Origin: Bradyrhizobium yuanmingense
GTDB lineage: Bacteria; Pseudomonadota; Alphaproteobacteria; Rhizobiales; Xanthobacteraceae
Assembly (NCBI RefSeq): GCF_029167105.1
Contig: NZ_JARFML010000015.1
Span: 124,001 to 188,000, forward strand
Direction: 5' to 3'
DNA: 64,000 bases
Part shown: positions 9,569 through 18,794 of the stretch, one piece after another
Layout of the letters: each line of letters begins with the position of its first letter
How positions within the stretch are numbered: position 1 is the first letter of the stretch
Position numbers and translations under genes: made by a program
Notes under the pieces: model-generated
Database searches by the model: none
What the model was told of the DNA's origin: nothing
Seen by the model: only the letters and a program-made list of their open reading frames with translations

Positions 9569-11941
9569 ATGCAAGAACACACCAAATCGTCGACGCTTGA
9601 GAACGCTATTGCACTGCAAAAGTATGGCGTCGGGCAACCGGTCCGCCGCAAGGAGGACGACACGCTGGTGCGCGGCAAGGGCCGCTACACCGACGATTTC
9701 AACCTGCCGAACCAGGCCTATGCCGTGGTCGTCCGCTCGACCCATGCCCATGGCATCATCCGCGGCATCGGCCTCGATGCCGCCAAGGCGATGCCGGGCG
9801 TGGTGGGGGCGTGGACCGGGAAGGATCTCGATGCCGCCGGCTACGGCCCCTTCACCTGCGGCCTGCCGCTGAAGAGCCGCGATGGCTCGCCCCTGCTCCA
9901 GACCAACCGCCAGCCGCTGGCGACCGACAAGGTCCGCTTCGTCGGCGATCCCGTCGCGTTCGTGGTGGCGGAAACGCTGGCCCAGGCGCGCGACGCGGCC
10001 GAGGCGGTCGAGCTCGACATCGAACCGCTGCCGGCGGTGACCGACCCCGAGGCAGCCGCCAAGCCCGGCGCGCCGCAGCTCTATGACCACATCCCGAACA
10101 ATGTCGCGCTCGACTACCATTACGGAGACATGGACAAGGTGAACGCGGCCTTCGCCAACGCCGCCCATGTCACCAAGCTCGACATCGAGAACACCCGTGT
10201 CGCCGTGGTCTCGATGGAGCCGCGCGTGGGGCTTGCCTCCTACGACAAGAAGACCGAGCGCTACACGCTTCAGGTGCCGACGCAGGGCGTCGCCGGCAAT
10301 CGCGCCAATCTCGCGAAGAACCTGAAGGTGCCGAACGAGAAGGTGCGCATCCTCACCGCCAATGTCGGCGGCTCCTTCGGCATGAAGAACATCAACTATC
10401 CAGAGTACATGTGCATTCTGTATGCGGCGAAGGCATTGGGACGCCCGGTGAAGTGGCTGGACGAGCGCTCGACCAGCTTCCTCTCCGACAGCCACGGCCG
10501 CGCACAGAAGATCCACGCCGAGCTCGCGCTCGATGCCGAGGGGCACTTCCTCGCGGCAAAGCTGTCCGGCTACGGCAATCTCGGCGCCTACATCACCGGC
10601 GTCGCGCCTGGGCCGCTTTCGCTCAACACCGGCAAGAACTTCTCCAGCGTCTACCGCACGCCGCTGATGGCGGTCGACATCAAGGTGGTGCTCACCAACA
10701 CCACGCTGATGGGGGCCTATCGCGGCGCCGGCCGGCCCGAGGCAAACTATTACATGGAGCGCCTGATCGACCGCGCCGCCGACGAGATGGGCATCAACCG
10801 GCTGACCTTGCGCAAGCGCAACTTCATCAAGCCGAACCAGATCCCGTTCGCGGCGTCCTCCGGCGTCACCTATGATAGCGGCGACTTCCAGGCCGTGTTC
10901 AACAAGGCGCTCGAAATCTCCGACCACGAGAACTTCGCCAAGCGCAAGAAGGAGAGCAAGAAGGCCGGCAAGCTGCGCGGCATCGCGGTCGGCTCCTATC
11001 TCGAGGTCACCGCGCCGCCGAGCCCCGAGCTCGGCAAGATCGTGTTCGACCCTGACGGCACCGTGCAGCTCATCACCGGCACGCTCGACTACGGCCAGGG
11101 CCATGCCACGCCGTTCGCGCAGGTGCTGTGCGAGCAGCTCGGCGTCCCCTTCGAGAGCGTGAAGCTCGTGCAGGGCGACAGCGACATCGTCCATACCGGC
11201 AACGGCACCGGCGGCTCGCGCTCGATCACCGCGAGCGGCCAGGCCATTGTGGGGGCCGCAAAGCTCGTCATCGAGAAAGGCAAGCGCGCCGCTGCACATA
11301 TGCTGGAAGCATCCGAGGCCGATATCGAGTTTGCCGACGGCAGCTTTACGATCGCCGGCACCGATCGCAGCATCGACATCATGGAGCTCGCCAAGCGCCT
11401 GCATGACGGCAAGGTGCCGGAGGGCGTGCCTGACAGCCTCGATGTCGACCACACCAGCGATCCAGTCGCCTCGGCGTTCCCGAACGGCTGCCACGTCGCC
11501 GAGGTCGAGATCGACCCGGACACCGGTGTGGTGCAGATCGTGCGCTACAGCGCGGTCAACGATTTCGGCACGGTGATCAACCCGATGCTGGTCGCGGGCC
11601 AGCTCCATGGCGGCGTGGTCCAGGGCATCGGCCAGGCGCTGATGGAGCATATCCGCTACGACGAGAGCGGCCAGCCGATCACGGGCTCGCTGATGGACTA
11701 CGCCCTGCCTCGTGCGGAGGACGTTCCCAACATGACGGTCGGCGATCACCCGGTGCCCGCCACCACCAATCCCCTCGGCAGCAAGGGCTGCGGCGAAGCC
11801 GGCTGCGCCGGCAGCCTGTCGACGGTGGTGAACGCGGTGCTCGACGCGCTGTCGGAGTACGGCATCAAGCACATCGACATGCCGCTGACCCCCGAGCGGG
11901 TGTGGCGCGCGATCCAGGATGCGAAGGCCAAGGCGGCGTAA
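9569..11941 (+). CDS. Xanthine dehydrogenase-family molybdopterin-binding subunit, CoxL-like form II
   Basis: This is the large, molybdenum-cofactor-carrying subunit of a CO-dehydrogenase-like hydroxylase, 790 residues. An N-terminal hammerhead domain (GKGRYTDDF) is followed by two Mo-binding halves. The active-site loop reads AYRGAGR, the form II motif, not the AYRCSFR of true aerobic CO dehydrogenases, so CO oxidation is unlikely. The catalytic Glu is in GCGEAGCAGS. No medium (FAD) or small (2Fe-2S) subunit gene lies beside it, so partners must be elsewhere or it works differently. I chose ATG 9569 over upstream starts because the product then begins like the family. Substrate unknown. Confidence 0.9.
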   Translation: MQEHTKSSTLENAIALQKYGVGQPVRRKEDDTLVRGKGRYTDDFNLPNQAYAVVVRSTHAHGIIRGIGLDAAKAMPGVVGAWTGKDLDAAGYGPFTCGLPLKSRDGSPLLQTNRQPLATDKVRFVGDPVAFVVAETLAQARDAAEAVELDIEPLPAVTDPEAAAKPGAPQLYDHIPNNVALDYHYGDMDKVNAAFANAAHVTKLDIENTRVAVVSMEPRVGLASYDKKTERYTLQVPTQGVAGNRANLAKNLKVPNEKVRILTANVGGSFGMKNINYPEYMCILYAAKALGRPVKWLDERSTSFLSDSHGRAQKIHAELALDAEGHFLAAKLSGYGNLGAYITGVAPGPLSLNTGKNFSSVYRTPLMAVDIKVVLTNTTLMGAYRGAGRPEANYYMERLIDRAADEMGINRLTLRKRNFIKPNQIPFAASSGVTYDSGDFQAVFNKALEISDHENFAKRKKESKKAGKLRGIAVGSYLEVTAPPSPELGKIVFDPDGTVQLITGTLDYGQGHATPFAQVLCEQLGVPFESVKLVQGDSDIVHTGNGTGGSRSITASGQAIVGAAKLVIEKGKRAAAHMLEASEADIEFADGSFTIAGTDRSIDIMELAKRLHDGKVPEGVPDSLDVDHTSDPVASAFPNGCHVAEVEIDPDTGVVQIVRYSAVNDFGTVINPMLVAGQLHGGVVQGIGQALMEHIRYDESGQPITGSLMDYALPRAEDVPNMTVGDHPVPATTNPLGSKGCGEAGCAGSLSTVVNAVLDALSEYGIKHIDMPLTPERVWRAIQDAKAKAA

Positions 11942-11988
11942 GGGGGGCTCTTCCGCAGACGGTTGTTCGCCGCGTCCACACGCACAGC

Positions 11989-12091
11989 TGTCATCGCCCG
12001 ACTTGATCGGGCGATCCAGTACTCCGAGGCAGTCGTGATTCATGGATGGGCCGCGGCGTACTGGATGCCCCGGTCAAGCCGGGGCATGACA
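11989..12091. repeat. Intergenic palindromic repeat, family C (TGTCATGCCCCGG)
   Basis: The two ends are TGTCATCGCCCG and CGGGGCATGACA. Each arm has its own small hairpin (CGACTTGATCGGGCGAT; GCCCCGGTCAAGCCGGGGC), and inner GATCCAGTA/TACTGGATG pair. It lies between convergent genes. A related copy is at 29132-29236. Confidence 0.8.
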
Positions 12092-12122
12092 CCGCGTTTG
12101 TGGTGACAGGCTTGCCCGCGAC

Positions 12123-12923
12123 CTACGCCGCCGCCTGCTCGCGCGGCTGGTAGATCGCGGTGTGCTGGCAATGCGCGAGCGGCGTCGTGCCGTTGGCGAC
12201 AACAAGCGCATCGAGCTCGACGAAGCGGTGGCCCTTCTTCTCGTAGTTCGCAGCGACTTTTGCGCGCGCGGTGATCTCGTCGCCGGCCCGGGCGGCGGAT
12301 AGCAGCTGCATGCGGCTGCCGACGTGGATCCAGGGACCCAGGATGGTGTTGTCGACCAGCACGCGGTTCATGACGCGCTGGATCAGGCCGGGATGGCCGA
12401 GCCCCTCGCGCGCAAAAATCGGATCGGTCTCCCTGACGTCAGTGAGATAATCGGCCGCATCCTGACCCGCCCAGCGGCGCGGCGTCGTGCCCAGCCATTT
12501 TCCGGTCTCGAACGTCGCCGGGCTGACCGGCTTTCGCTCGGCAATCGCGGGGACCTCGACATAGTCGCTCAACGACACCGCGGGCGCTGCCGCCGGCAGC
12601 GAAGCCGTCCCGGTGGCGCACAGCTCGGTGCGACTGAACACCTCGATGGTCAGCAGGCCCTCGTGCTCGGTCGCATCGACATCGGCGGTCTCGCCGTCAT
12701 AGACCGGCTTGATGAAGCGGGCCTCGACCAGCCCGCGAGACAGGAAATCACGGCCCCAGCGCGCGATCGGCACGTGCATCATGTAGGCGAAGACGTCGAC
12801 GCCGGGGACCAGCCCGCCGGAAAAGCCGAAGCGGCGCGCCACATTGTCATCGTGCATCTTGTTTTCGGATTGCTTGGCGGTGTTGTAGGCCTCGACGCGG
12901 TAGGTTTCGAGCCGGTTCGGCAT
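12123..12923 (-). CDS. MaoC-like / FAS1-dehydratase-type hot-dog protein
   Basis: The 266-residue protein looks like a double hot-dog fold: the N-terminal half contains RRFGFSGGLVPGVDVFAYM, which resembles the hydratase-2 active-site region, and the C-terminal half contains IHVGSRMQLLSAARAGDEI, resembling dehydratase or thioesterase beta-strands. The Asp/His pair of active R-hydratases is not clearly present, so activity is uncertain. Start ATG 12923 gives MPNRLETYRVEAYN; an in-frame ATG five codons upstream is possible. It is divergent from the YaiI gene. A role with acyl-CoA or acyl-carrier thioesters is an inference from the fold. Confidence 0.7.
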   Translation of the reverse strand: MPNRLETYRVEAYNTAKQSENKMHDDNVARRFGFSGGLVPGVDVFAYMMHVPIARWGRDFLSRGLVEARFIKPVYDGETADVDATEHEGLLTIEVFSRTELCATGTASLPAAAPAVSLSDYVEVPAIAERKPVSPATFETGKWLGTTPRRWAGQDAADYLTDVRETDPIFAREGLGHPGLIQRVMNRVLVDNTILGPWIHVGSRMQLLSAARAGDEITARAKVAANYEKKGHRFVELDALVVANGTTPLAHCQHTAIYQPREQAAA

Positions 12924-13028
12924 GGCTTGGCTTCCCATATTCTTATTGTTTCAGGAGCGATCGTAGGGCCTGAGGAACTGGGGTCAATCCCCTCGCCTTT
13001 GCGGCCCGAATGGGGTACCACGCGGCGA

Positions 13029-13520
13029 ATGACCGACACTCCCACCCGCATCTATGTCGATGCCGACGCCTGTCCGGTGAAGGACGAGATCTACCGTGTC
13101 GCGCTCCGGCACGGTGTGCCCGTGAGCGTCGTTGCCGGCAATTTCATTCGCGTCCCGCAGGACCCCTTGATCGAGCGCATCGCCGCAGGCGCCGGCATGG
13201 ACGCCGCGGACGACTGGATCGTGGAGCGCGTCAGGCCCGGCGACGTCGTCGTGACGTCGGACATTCCGCTGGCCAGCCGCTGCGTCAAGGCGGGCGCCGA
13301 CGTGATCGCCCCGAACGGCAAGCCTTTCACCGAGGAGTCGATCGGCATGACGCTGGCGGTGCGCAATCTGATGACGGATCTGCGTTCGGCGGGCGAAGTC
13401 ACCGGCGGCCCGCGCTCGTTCTCGCCGCGAGACCGCTCCGCGTTCCTCTCGGCGCTCGACCAGACGCTGCGCCGGATCCAGCGCCGCCGCGCAGATCAGG
13501 CCGCAACGGGCCAAGGTTAG
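13029..13520 (+). CDS. YaiI/YqxD family (DUF188) protein
   Basis: The 163-residue protein has the family N-terminus IYVDADACPVKDEI and the later VVTSDIPLA and GKPFTEESIG motifs. The acidic residues resemble a PIN-like nuclease fold, but no activity is established for the family. The ATG lies in a long open frame; only this start gives the family N-terminus. It ends two bases before the ABC-F gene, so the two are probably co-transcribed. Confidence 0.93.
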   Translation: MTDTPTRIYVDADACPVKDEIYRVALRHGVPVSVVAGNFIRVPQDPLIERIAAGAGMDAADDWIVERVRPGDVVVTSDIPLASRCVKAGADVIAPNGKPFTEESIGMTLAVRNLMTDLRSAGEVTGGPRSFSPRDRSAFLSALDQTLRRIQRRRADQAATGQG

Positions 13521-13522
13521 CC

Positions 13523-15334
13523 ATGGCCCCGCCGCTGATCCAACTCAAAGATATCAGGCTGACCTTCGGCGGCACGCCGCTGCTGTCGGGCGTCGAGCTC
13601 AACGTCGCGCCATCCGAACGGGTCTGCCTGATCGGCCGCAACGGCTCCGGCAAGTCGACGCTGCTGAAGATCGCGGCCGGCATTGTCGAGCCGGACTCCG
13701 GCACGCGGTTCGTGCAGCCGGGCGCAACGGTGCGCTACCTGCCGCAGGAGCCGGATTTCGGCGCGCACAAGACCACGCTGGCCTATGTCGAGTCCGGGCT
13801 CGCGCCGGGGGACGACCAGCACCAGGCGCGCTATCTCCTGGAGCAGCTCAGCCTCACCGGCGAGGAGAACCCGCACGACCTCTCCGGTGGCGAGGCGCGC
13901 CGCGCCGCGCTGGCCTTCGTGCTGGCGCCCTCGCCCGACATTCTGCTGCTGGACGAGCCGACCAACCATCTCGATCTCGCCACCATCGAGTGGCTCGAGC
14001 AGGAGCTCGACGGCCGCCGCAGCGCGCTCGTCATCATCAGCCATGACCGCCGCTTCCTCACCAATCTGTCGCGCTCCACCGCCTGGCTCGACCGCGGCCG
14101 GATCAAGCAGATCGACCGCGGCTTTGCCTCGTTCGAGGCCTGGCGCGACGAGGTGCTCGCGGAAGAGGAGCGCGACCAGCACAAGCTCGACCGCAAGATC
14201 GTCGACGAGGAGCACTGGCTGCGCCACGGCGTCTCCGGCCGCCGCAAGCGCAACGTCAAGCGGCTCGCCAATCTACATGCGCTGCGCGCCCAGCGCCGCA
14301 ACTATCGCGGCACGGCCGGCAGCGCCAACCTCGCAGCCAGCGAAGCCGAGCAGTCCGGCAAGCTGGTGATCGAGGCCAAGGGCATCACCAAGGCCTTCGG
14401 CGAGCGCAAGATCGTTGAGAATTTCTCGACCCGCATTCAGCGCAGCGACCGGCTTGGCATCATCGGGCCCAACGGCGCCGGCAAGACCACGCTGGTCAAT
14501 CTTCTAACCGGCGGCGCAGAGCCGGATTCCGGAACGGTGCGCCTCGGGGCCAATTTGGAGATAGCGACGCTCGATCAGCACCGCGAAAGCCTCGATCCTA
14601 AATCGACGCTGGCCGAAGCACTCACCGGCGGCCGCGGCGACCAGATCATGGTCGGCGGCAAGCCGAAGCACGTCGTCGGTTACATGAAGGACTTCCTGTT
14701 CGCGCAGGAGCAGCGCGGCACCCCGGTGGAAGTGCTCTCGGGTGGCGAGCGCGGCCGGCTGATGCTGGCGCGCGCGCTGGCAAAGCCGTCGAACCTCCTG
14801 GTGCTGGACGAGCCGACCAACGACCTCGATCTCGAGACGCTCGACGTGCTCGAGGAGATGCTCGGCGACTACGAAGGCACGGTGATCCTCATCAGCCACG
14901 ACCGCGACTTCCTCGACCGCGTCGTCACCTCGGTGATTGCGCCGGAGGGGAGCGGCAAGTGGATCGAATATGCCGGCGGCTACAGCGACATGCTGAGCCA
15001 GCGCGGTGCGGACCTCAAGCGCGAGGCGGCGAAGGCGCAAGCTCCCGTGGAGAAGAAAGAGGAGCGCGCCGCCGCTCCCTCCTCCGCGCCCAAGCGGAAG
15101 CTGAGCTTCAACGAGAAGCACGCGCTGGAAACGCTGCCGAAGAAAATGGAAACGCTCCACGCCGATATTGCAAGATTGCAGCGCGTGCTCGACGATCCCA
15201 ATCTCTATGCGAAAGATCGCAAAAAGTTCGACGACACGTCGGCCGCGATCGCCAGGGCGCACGAAGAACTGTCTGCCGCCGAAGAGCGCTGGCTCGAACT
15301 CGAAATGCTCCGTGAAGAAATTGAACAGGCTTGA
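13523..15334 (+). CDS. uup: ABC-F family ATPase with Uup-type C-terminal coiled coil
   Basis: This soluble protein of 603 residues carries two ABC cassettes and no membrane segments. Cassette 1 has Walker A GRNGSGKST, signature LSGGEARR and Walker B LLLDEPTNHLD. Cassette 2 has GPNGAGKTT, LSGGERGR and LVLDEPTNDLD. A charged linker lies between them, and a Lys/Glu-rich coiled-coil domain of about 70 residues follows, as in Uup. ABC-F proteins act on ribosomes; Uup also binds DNA and limits transposon excision in Escherichia coli. The gene starts two bases after the DUF188 stop. Confidence 0.93.
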   Translation: MAPPLIQLKDIRLTFGGTPLLSGVELNVAPSERVCLIGRNGSGKSTLLKIAAGIVEPDSGTRFVQPGATVRYLPQEPDFGAHKTTLAYVESGLAPGDDQHQARYLLEQLSLTGEENPHDLSGGEARRAALAFVLAPSPDILLLDEPTNHLDLATIEWLEQELDGRRSALVIISHDRRFLTNLSRSTAWLDRGRIKQIDRGFASFEAWRDEVLAEEERDQHKLDRKIVDEEHWLRHGVSGRRKRNVKRLANLHALRAQRRNYRGTAGSANLAASEAEQSGKLVIEAKGITKAFGERKIVENFSTRIQRSDRLGIIGPNGAGKTTLVNLLTGGAEPDSGTVRLGANLEIATLDQHRESLDPKSTLAEALTGGRGDQIMVGGKPKHVVGYMKDFLFAQEQRGTPVEVLSGGERGRLMLARALAKPSNLLVLDEPTNDLDLETLDVLEEMLGDYEGTVILISHDRDFLDRVVTSVIAPEGSGKWIEYAGGYSDMLSQRGADLKREAAKAQAPVEKKEERAAAPSSAPKRKLSFNEKHALETLPKKMETLHADIARLQRVLDDPNLYAKDRKKFDDTSAAIARAHEELSAAEERWLELEMLREEIEQA

Positions 15335-15336
15335 CT

Positions 15337-15420
15337 TGTAGGATGGGTAGAGCGCAGCGAAACCCATCGCGTAACGAGAAATGGTTCTGATGGGTTTCGC
15401 TTCGCTCTACCCATCCTACA
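15337..15420. repeat. Intergenic palindromic repeat, family E (TGTAGGATGGGTAGAGC)
   Basis: The arms TGTAGGATGGGTAGAGC and GCTCTACCCATCCTACA are exact inverses, followed inward by GCGAAACCCATC/GATGGGTTTCGC. The predicted stem is nearly complete over its whole length. It starts three bases after the uup stop and ends 22 bp before the next gene. A related element is at 49347-49436. Confidence 0.85.
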
Positions 15421-15442
15421 GGACCGAAAATAGAGAGATCAC

Positions 15443-16522
15443 ATGACTACTCCCCTCGCCGCCAAAATCGCCCGCGAATACGGCACGCCCTGTGCCGTCA
15501 TCGACATGGACAGGGTCGAGCGCAACATCGCGCGGATCCAGAAGGCCTGCGACGATGCCGGGATCGCCAATCGCCCCCACATCAAGACGCACAAGAACCC
15601 GACCATCGCCAAGATGCAGGTCGCGGCCGGCGCCAAGGGCATCACCTGCCAGAAACTGGGCGAAGCCGAGATCATGGCCAATGCCGGCATCGACGACATC
15701 CTGATCAGCTACAATCTGCTGGGCGACGAGAAGATGGCGCGCCTCGGCGCGTTGCAGGCGAAGGCCAACATGACGGTGGCTGCCGACAATTCAACCGTCG
15801 TCGCCGGCCTGCCCAAGGCGGCTGCGGCGTCAGGCCGCCCGCTCTCGGTCGTGGTCGAGTGCGATACCGGGCGCAAGCGCGCAGGCGTCGAGACCCCGGC
15901 CGAGGCCATTGCGCTGGCGCGCGAGATCGCGGCCTCCAAGGGACTCGCGTTCGCCGGCTTCATGCTGTATCCGACCGAGACCGGCTGGGCTGAGGCGCAG
16001 AAATTCTACGACGAGGCGCTGGCCGGCGTGCGCGCGCACGGGCTCGACGCCAAGATCGTCTCGACCGGCGGCACGCCGAACCTCGTCAACATCGGCAAGC
16101 TTAAGGGCGGTACCGAGCACCGCTTCGGCACCTACATCTACAACGATCGCATGCAGGTCGCCGCAGGTTCGGCGACCTGGGATGATTGCGCACTGCACAT
16201 CTATTCGACGGTGGTGAGCCGCGCCGCGCCCGAGCGCGGCATTCTGGACGCCGGCTCGAAGACGCTGACCACCGACACCGGCGGGCTCGACGGCCACGGC
16301 CTGATCCTGGAGCATCCCGAGGCGAGGATCGCGAAGTTCGCTGAGGAGCACGGCTTCCTCGATCTCTCCCGCAGCAACACAAGGCCCAATGTCGGCGACG
16401 TCGTCCGCATCGTGCCGAACCATGTCTGCGTCGTCGTCAACATGATGGACGAGGTGGTGATGGTGCGCGGCGAGGAGATCATCGGCACGCTGCCGGTGGC
16501 GGCGCGGGGCAAGCTGCGGTAG
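15443..16522 (+). CDS. D-threonine aldolase-like, alanine-racemase-fold PLP enzyme
   Basis: The 359-residue protein belongs to fold type III PLP enzymes of the D-threonine aldolase/D-serine dehydratase group. The Schiff-base Lys is in RPHIKTHKNP (about residue 48). The phosphate-binding Gly-rich region is STGGTPN. The C-terminal metal-site region carries NHVCVVVNMMD, where this family holds a divalent cation. It would cleave D-3-hydroxy-amino acids to glycine and an aldehyde; exact substrate unknown. ATG follows AGAGATCAC. It stands alone between two palindromic repeats. Confidence 0.88.
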   Translation: MTTPLAAKIAREYGTPCAVIDMDRVERNIARIQKACDDAGIANRPHIKTHKNPTIAKMQVAAGAKGITCQKLGEAEIMANAGIDDILISYNLLGDEKMARLGALQAKANMTVAADNSTVVAGLPKAAAASGRPLSVVVECDTGRKRAGVETPAEAIALAREIAASKGLAFAGFMLYPTETGWAEAQKFYDEALAGVRAHGLDAKIVSTGGTPNLVNIGKLKGGTEHRFGTYIYNDRMQVAAGSATWDDCALHIYSTVVSRAAPERGILDAGSKTLTTDTGGLDGHGLILEHPEARIAKFAEEHGFLDLSRSNTRPNVGDVVRIVPNHVCVVVNMMDEVVMVRGEEIIGTLPVAARGKLR

Positions 16523-16547
16523 GCGGTTCGCGCGCCGTTCCCACGGC

Positions 16548-16634
16548 CGTCTTTGCGAGGAGCTCTTGCGACGAAGCAATCCAGACGAGCTCCGAGGAGG
16601 GTTTCTGGATTGCTTCGCTGCGCTCGCAATGACG
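16548..16634. repeat. Intergenic palindromic repeat, family A
   Basis: The ends are CGTCTTTGCGAG and CTCGCAATGACG, with AAGCAATCCAGA and TCTGGATTGCTT inside. It lies between the convergent aldolase-like and flavoprotein genes. One base in the left arm differs from the copy at 7494. Confidence 0.8.
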
Positions 16635-16639
16635 AGGGT

Positions 16640-17857
16640 TTAGCGTTTGACCCACTCCAGCACGCCTCTGCCCGCCGCAGCCCCGGTCGCGAACGACGCC
16701 TGCAAGAGATAGCCGCCGGTTGGCGCCTCCCAATCCAGCATCTCGCCGGCGACAAACACGCCCGGCAGCTTGCGCAGCATGAAGTGCTCGTCGAGCTCGT
16801 CGAACGAGATTCCGCCTGCCGTCGAGATCGCGCGATCGATCGGCGCTACGCCGGTGAGCTGAACCGGAACGGCGTTGACCAGATCTGCGAGCTCCGCCGG
16901 CGAGAACGCGGCCAGCGGGCGGCCGGCGGCAATGGCGGCTTCCTGCATCAGGCCGATGCCGACCGGCGACAATTGCGCCGCCTTGCGCAGGAAGTTCGCC
17001 AGCGATTGCTTGCCGCGCACGCCTGACAGCCGCGTGGTCAGCGCAGCGGCGTCGAGATCGGGCCGCAACGCGATCATCAGCGTCGCCTGCCCGAGATTCA
17101 GCACGGCCTCGCGCAGTTCCGCCGACAACGCGTAGATCGCGCCGCCTTCGATGCCGCTGCGGGTGATCATCGCCTCTCCGCGCACCGTGTGCGCGCCAAT
17201 CGTCAGCGCCACGCCCTTCAGCGGCTGGCCTTCGAAACGGTCGCGGAACAGTTTGGACCAAGCGGCCGTGAAGCCGGAATTGGCCGGCCGCAGCTTCGAG
17301 ATGGCAATGCCCTTTGCGGCGAGAATGTCGACCCAGCGTCCGTCCGAGCCGAGCCGCGGCCAGCTCGCGCCGCCGAGGGCGAGCAGAGTGGAGTTCGCTT
17401 CGATCGCGGAGACACCTTCCGGCGTCCGAAAGACCAGCCGGCCTTCGCCATCCCAGCCGATCCAGCGATGGCGAAACGCAAAGCGGACGCCGGCGGCGTC
17501 GAGCCGCCGCAGCCAGGCGCGCAACAAGGGCGAGGCCTTGAACGCCTTGGGAAACACGCGTCCGCTGCTGCCGACAAAGGTCGGCTCGCCCAGCGCCTCG
17601 CTCCAGGCGCGCAGCGCATCCGGCGAAAATGCCTCGACCGCCGCTTGCAGCTTCGGTGCGGCCTCGCGGTATCGCGTCATGAACTGCGGCAGCGGCTCGC
17701 TGTGGGTGAGATTGAGCCCGCCTCGGCCGGCCATCAGGAATTTGCGTCCCGCGGACGGCATCGCATCGTAGACGGTGACGCGGGCGCCGCCTTGCGCCAG
17801 CACCTCCGCCGCCATCAGCCCGGCGGGGCCGGCACCGATGACGGCGACGTCGGTCAG
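16640..17857 (-). CDS. HI0933/BaiN-like NAD(P)/FAD-dependent oxidoreductase
   Basis: The 405-residue flavoprotein belongs to the HI0933 (YhiN/BaiN) family. The N-terminal dinucleotide fold is VAVIGAGPAGLMAAEVL, followed by the family motif RKFLMAGRGGLNLTHSE. The C-terminal FAD contact is GVFVAGEMLDWEAPTGGYLL. Its reaction is not settled for most members. The start is unusual: no ATG, GTG or TTG lies between the upstream gene's coding text and the dinucleotide fold. A CTG that overlaps the TGA of the SDR gene (CTGA, 17857-17854), with GGGGAT before it, is the best candidate and gives a complete family N-terminus. Confidence 0.85.
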   Translation of the reverse strand: MTDVAVIGAGPAGLMAAEVLAQGGARVTVYDAMPSAGRKFLMAGRGGLNLTHSEPLPQFMTRYREAAPKLQAAVEAFSPDALRAWSEALGEPTFVGSSGRVFPKAFKASPLLRAWLRRLDAAGVRFAFRHRWIGWDGEGRLVFRTPEGVSAIEANSTLLALGGASWPRLGSDGRWVDILAAKGIAISKLRPANSGFTAAWSKLFRDRFEGQPLKGVALTIGAHTVRGEAMITRSGIEGGAIYALSAELREAVLNLGQATLMIALRPDLDAAALTTRLSGVRGKQSLANFLRKAAQLSPVGIGLMQEAAIAAGRPLAAFSPAELADLVNAVPVQLTGVAPIDRAISTAGGISFDELDEHFMLRKLPGVFVAGEMLDWEAPTGGYLLQASFATGAAAGRGVLEWVKR

Positions 17858-18771
17858 AGCTTGATCCCCGCCCGCGCCGCGGCCTGCGCGACGTATTTCT
17901 GCGTCTGCTCGAATGCGCCCGCCAGCGCCCTGGCCTTCGACATGTCGCTGATCTCGGCGAAATGGGCGGCGATCGCATCCGGCGTCCACTCGCTCTCCGG
18001 CAAGTTGATGCCTTCGCTCTCCAGGATCTTGATCACCGCAAACGAGCCGGCGCCGGCGCCCATGATGGTGCGGGTCGGCGCATCCTCGCTCAGCATGTAC
18101 TCGACCGCGGGCGTGATCGCGTTCGGCTTCATCAGTTGCAGCGCCTGCGGCGGCAGCAGCTCCTCGGTCATGCGCGTCGCCGCGGTCGGTGAGATGATGT
18201 TGACGCGGATGTCGTTCTTGCGGCCCTCCTCGGCGAGCACGTTCATCAGGCCGACCATGCCGGATTTCGCGGCGCCGTAATTGGCCTGGCCGAAATTGCC
18301 GTAGAGACCGGAGGACGACGTCGTCAGCACGATGCGGCCGTAATTGCGGTCGCGCATGCCGGCCCAGGCTGCCTTGCAGCAATAGAAGGTGCCGACGAGA
18401 TGCACGTCGAGCACCTTCTGGAAATCGGCCACCTCCATCTTGCCGAACGACTTGTCGCGCAGGATGCCGGCATTGGCGCACAAGAGGTCGACGCTGCCCC
18501 ACTCCTTGGTGGCGCGCTCGACCATGGCGGTAACCTGCTCGAAATTGGAGACGTCGGCGCCGTCGGCCATCGCGGTGCCGCCGGCTTTGCGGATCTCCTC
18601 GACCACGGCCTCGGCCGGCGACAGCGAGCCGCCGCTGCCGTCGCGCGCGCCGCCGAAATCGTTGACCACGACCTTGGCGCCGCGGCTCGCCAGCCCCAGC
18701 GCATGCGCCTTGCCGAGACCATTGCCCGCGCCGGTGACGATGGCGACGCGTCCGTCGAACCTGATTGCCAT
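17854..18771 (-). CDS. SDR dehydrogenase, peroxisomal-MFE2 (3-hydroxyacyl-CoA dehydrogenase) type
   Basis: The 305-residue classical SDR has the cofactor motif VTGAGNGLGKAHA, the structural NAG in CANAGILRD and the catalytic YGAAKSG. The insert VVNDFGGARDGSG and the SPAEAVVEEI region match the N-terminal dehydrogenase of multifunctional enzyme type 2, which oxidises (R)-3-hydroxyacyl-CoA. A C-terminal extension of about 50 residues goes beyond the core fold. With the R-hydratase-like MaoC gene just upstream it would make an R-specific beta-oxidation pair; that pairing is inferred. Confidence 0.9.
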   Translation of the reverse strand: MAIRFDGRVAIVTGAGNGLGKAHALGLASRGAKVVVNDFGGARDGSGGSLSPAEAVVEEIRKAGGTAMADGADVSNFEQVTAMVERATKEWGSVDLLCANAGILRDKSFGKMEVADFQKVLDVHLVGTFYCCKAAWAGMRDRNYGRIVLTTSSSGLYGNFGQANYGAAKSGMVGLMNVLAEEGRKNDIRVNIISPTAATRMTEELLPPQALQLMKPNAITPAVEYMLSEDAPTRTIMGAGAGSFAVIKILESEGINLPESEWTPDAIAAHFAEISDMSKARALAGAFEQTQKYVAQAAARAGIKL

Positions 18772-18794
18772 GAGTAAAGTCCTTGTTCTTCCTT

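Noticed and set aside
9569..11941. True aerobic carbon monoxide dehydrogenase
   Set aside because: The active loop is AYRGAGR, not the form I AYRCSFR, and coxS and coxM are absent nearby.
9560..12043. An 827-residue minus-strand open frame across the CoxL-like gene
   Set aside because: The plus-strand frame encodes all molybdenum-hydroxylase motifs. The antisense text is low-complexity and unrelated to any family.
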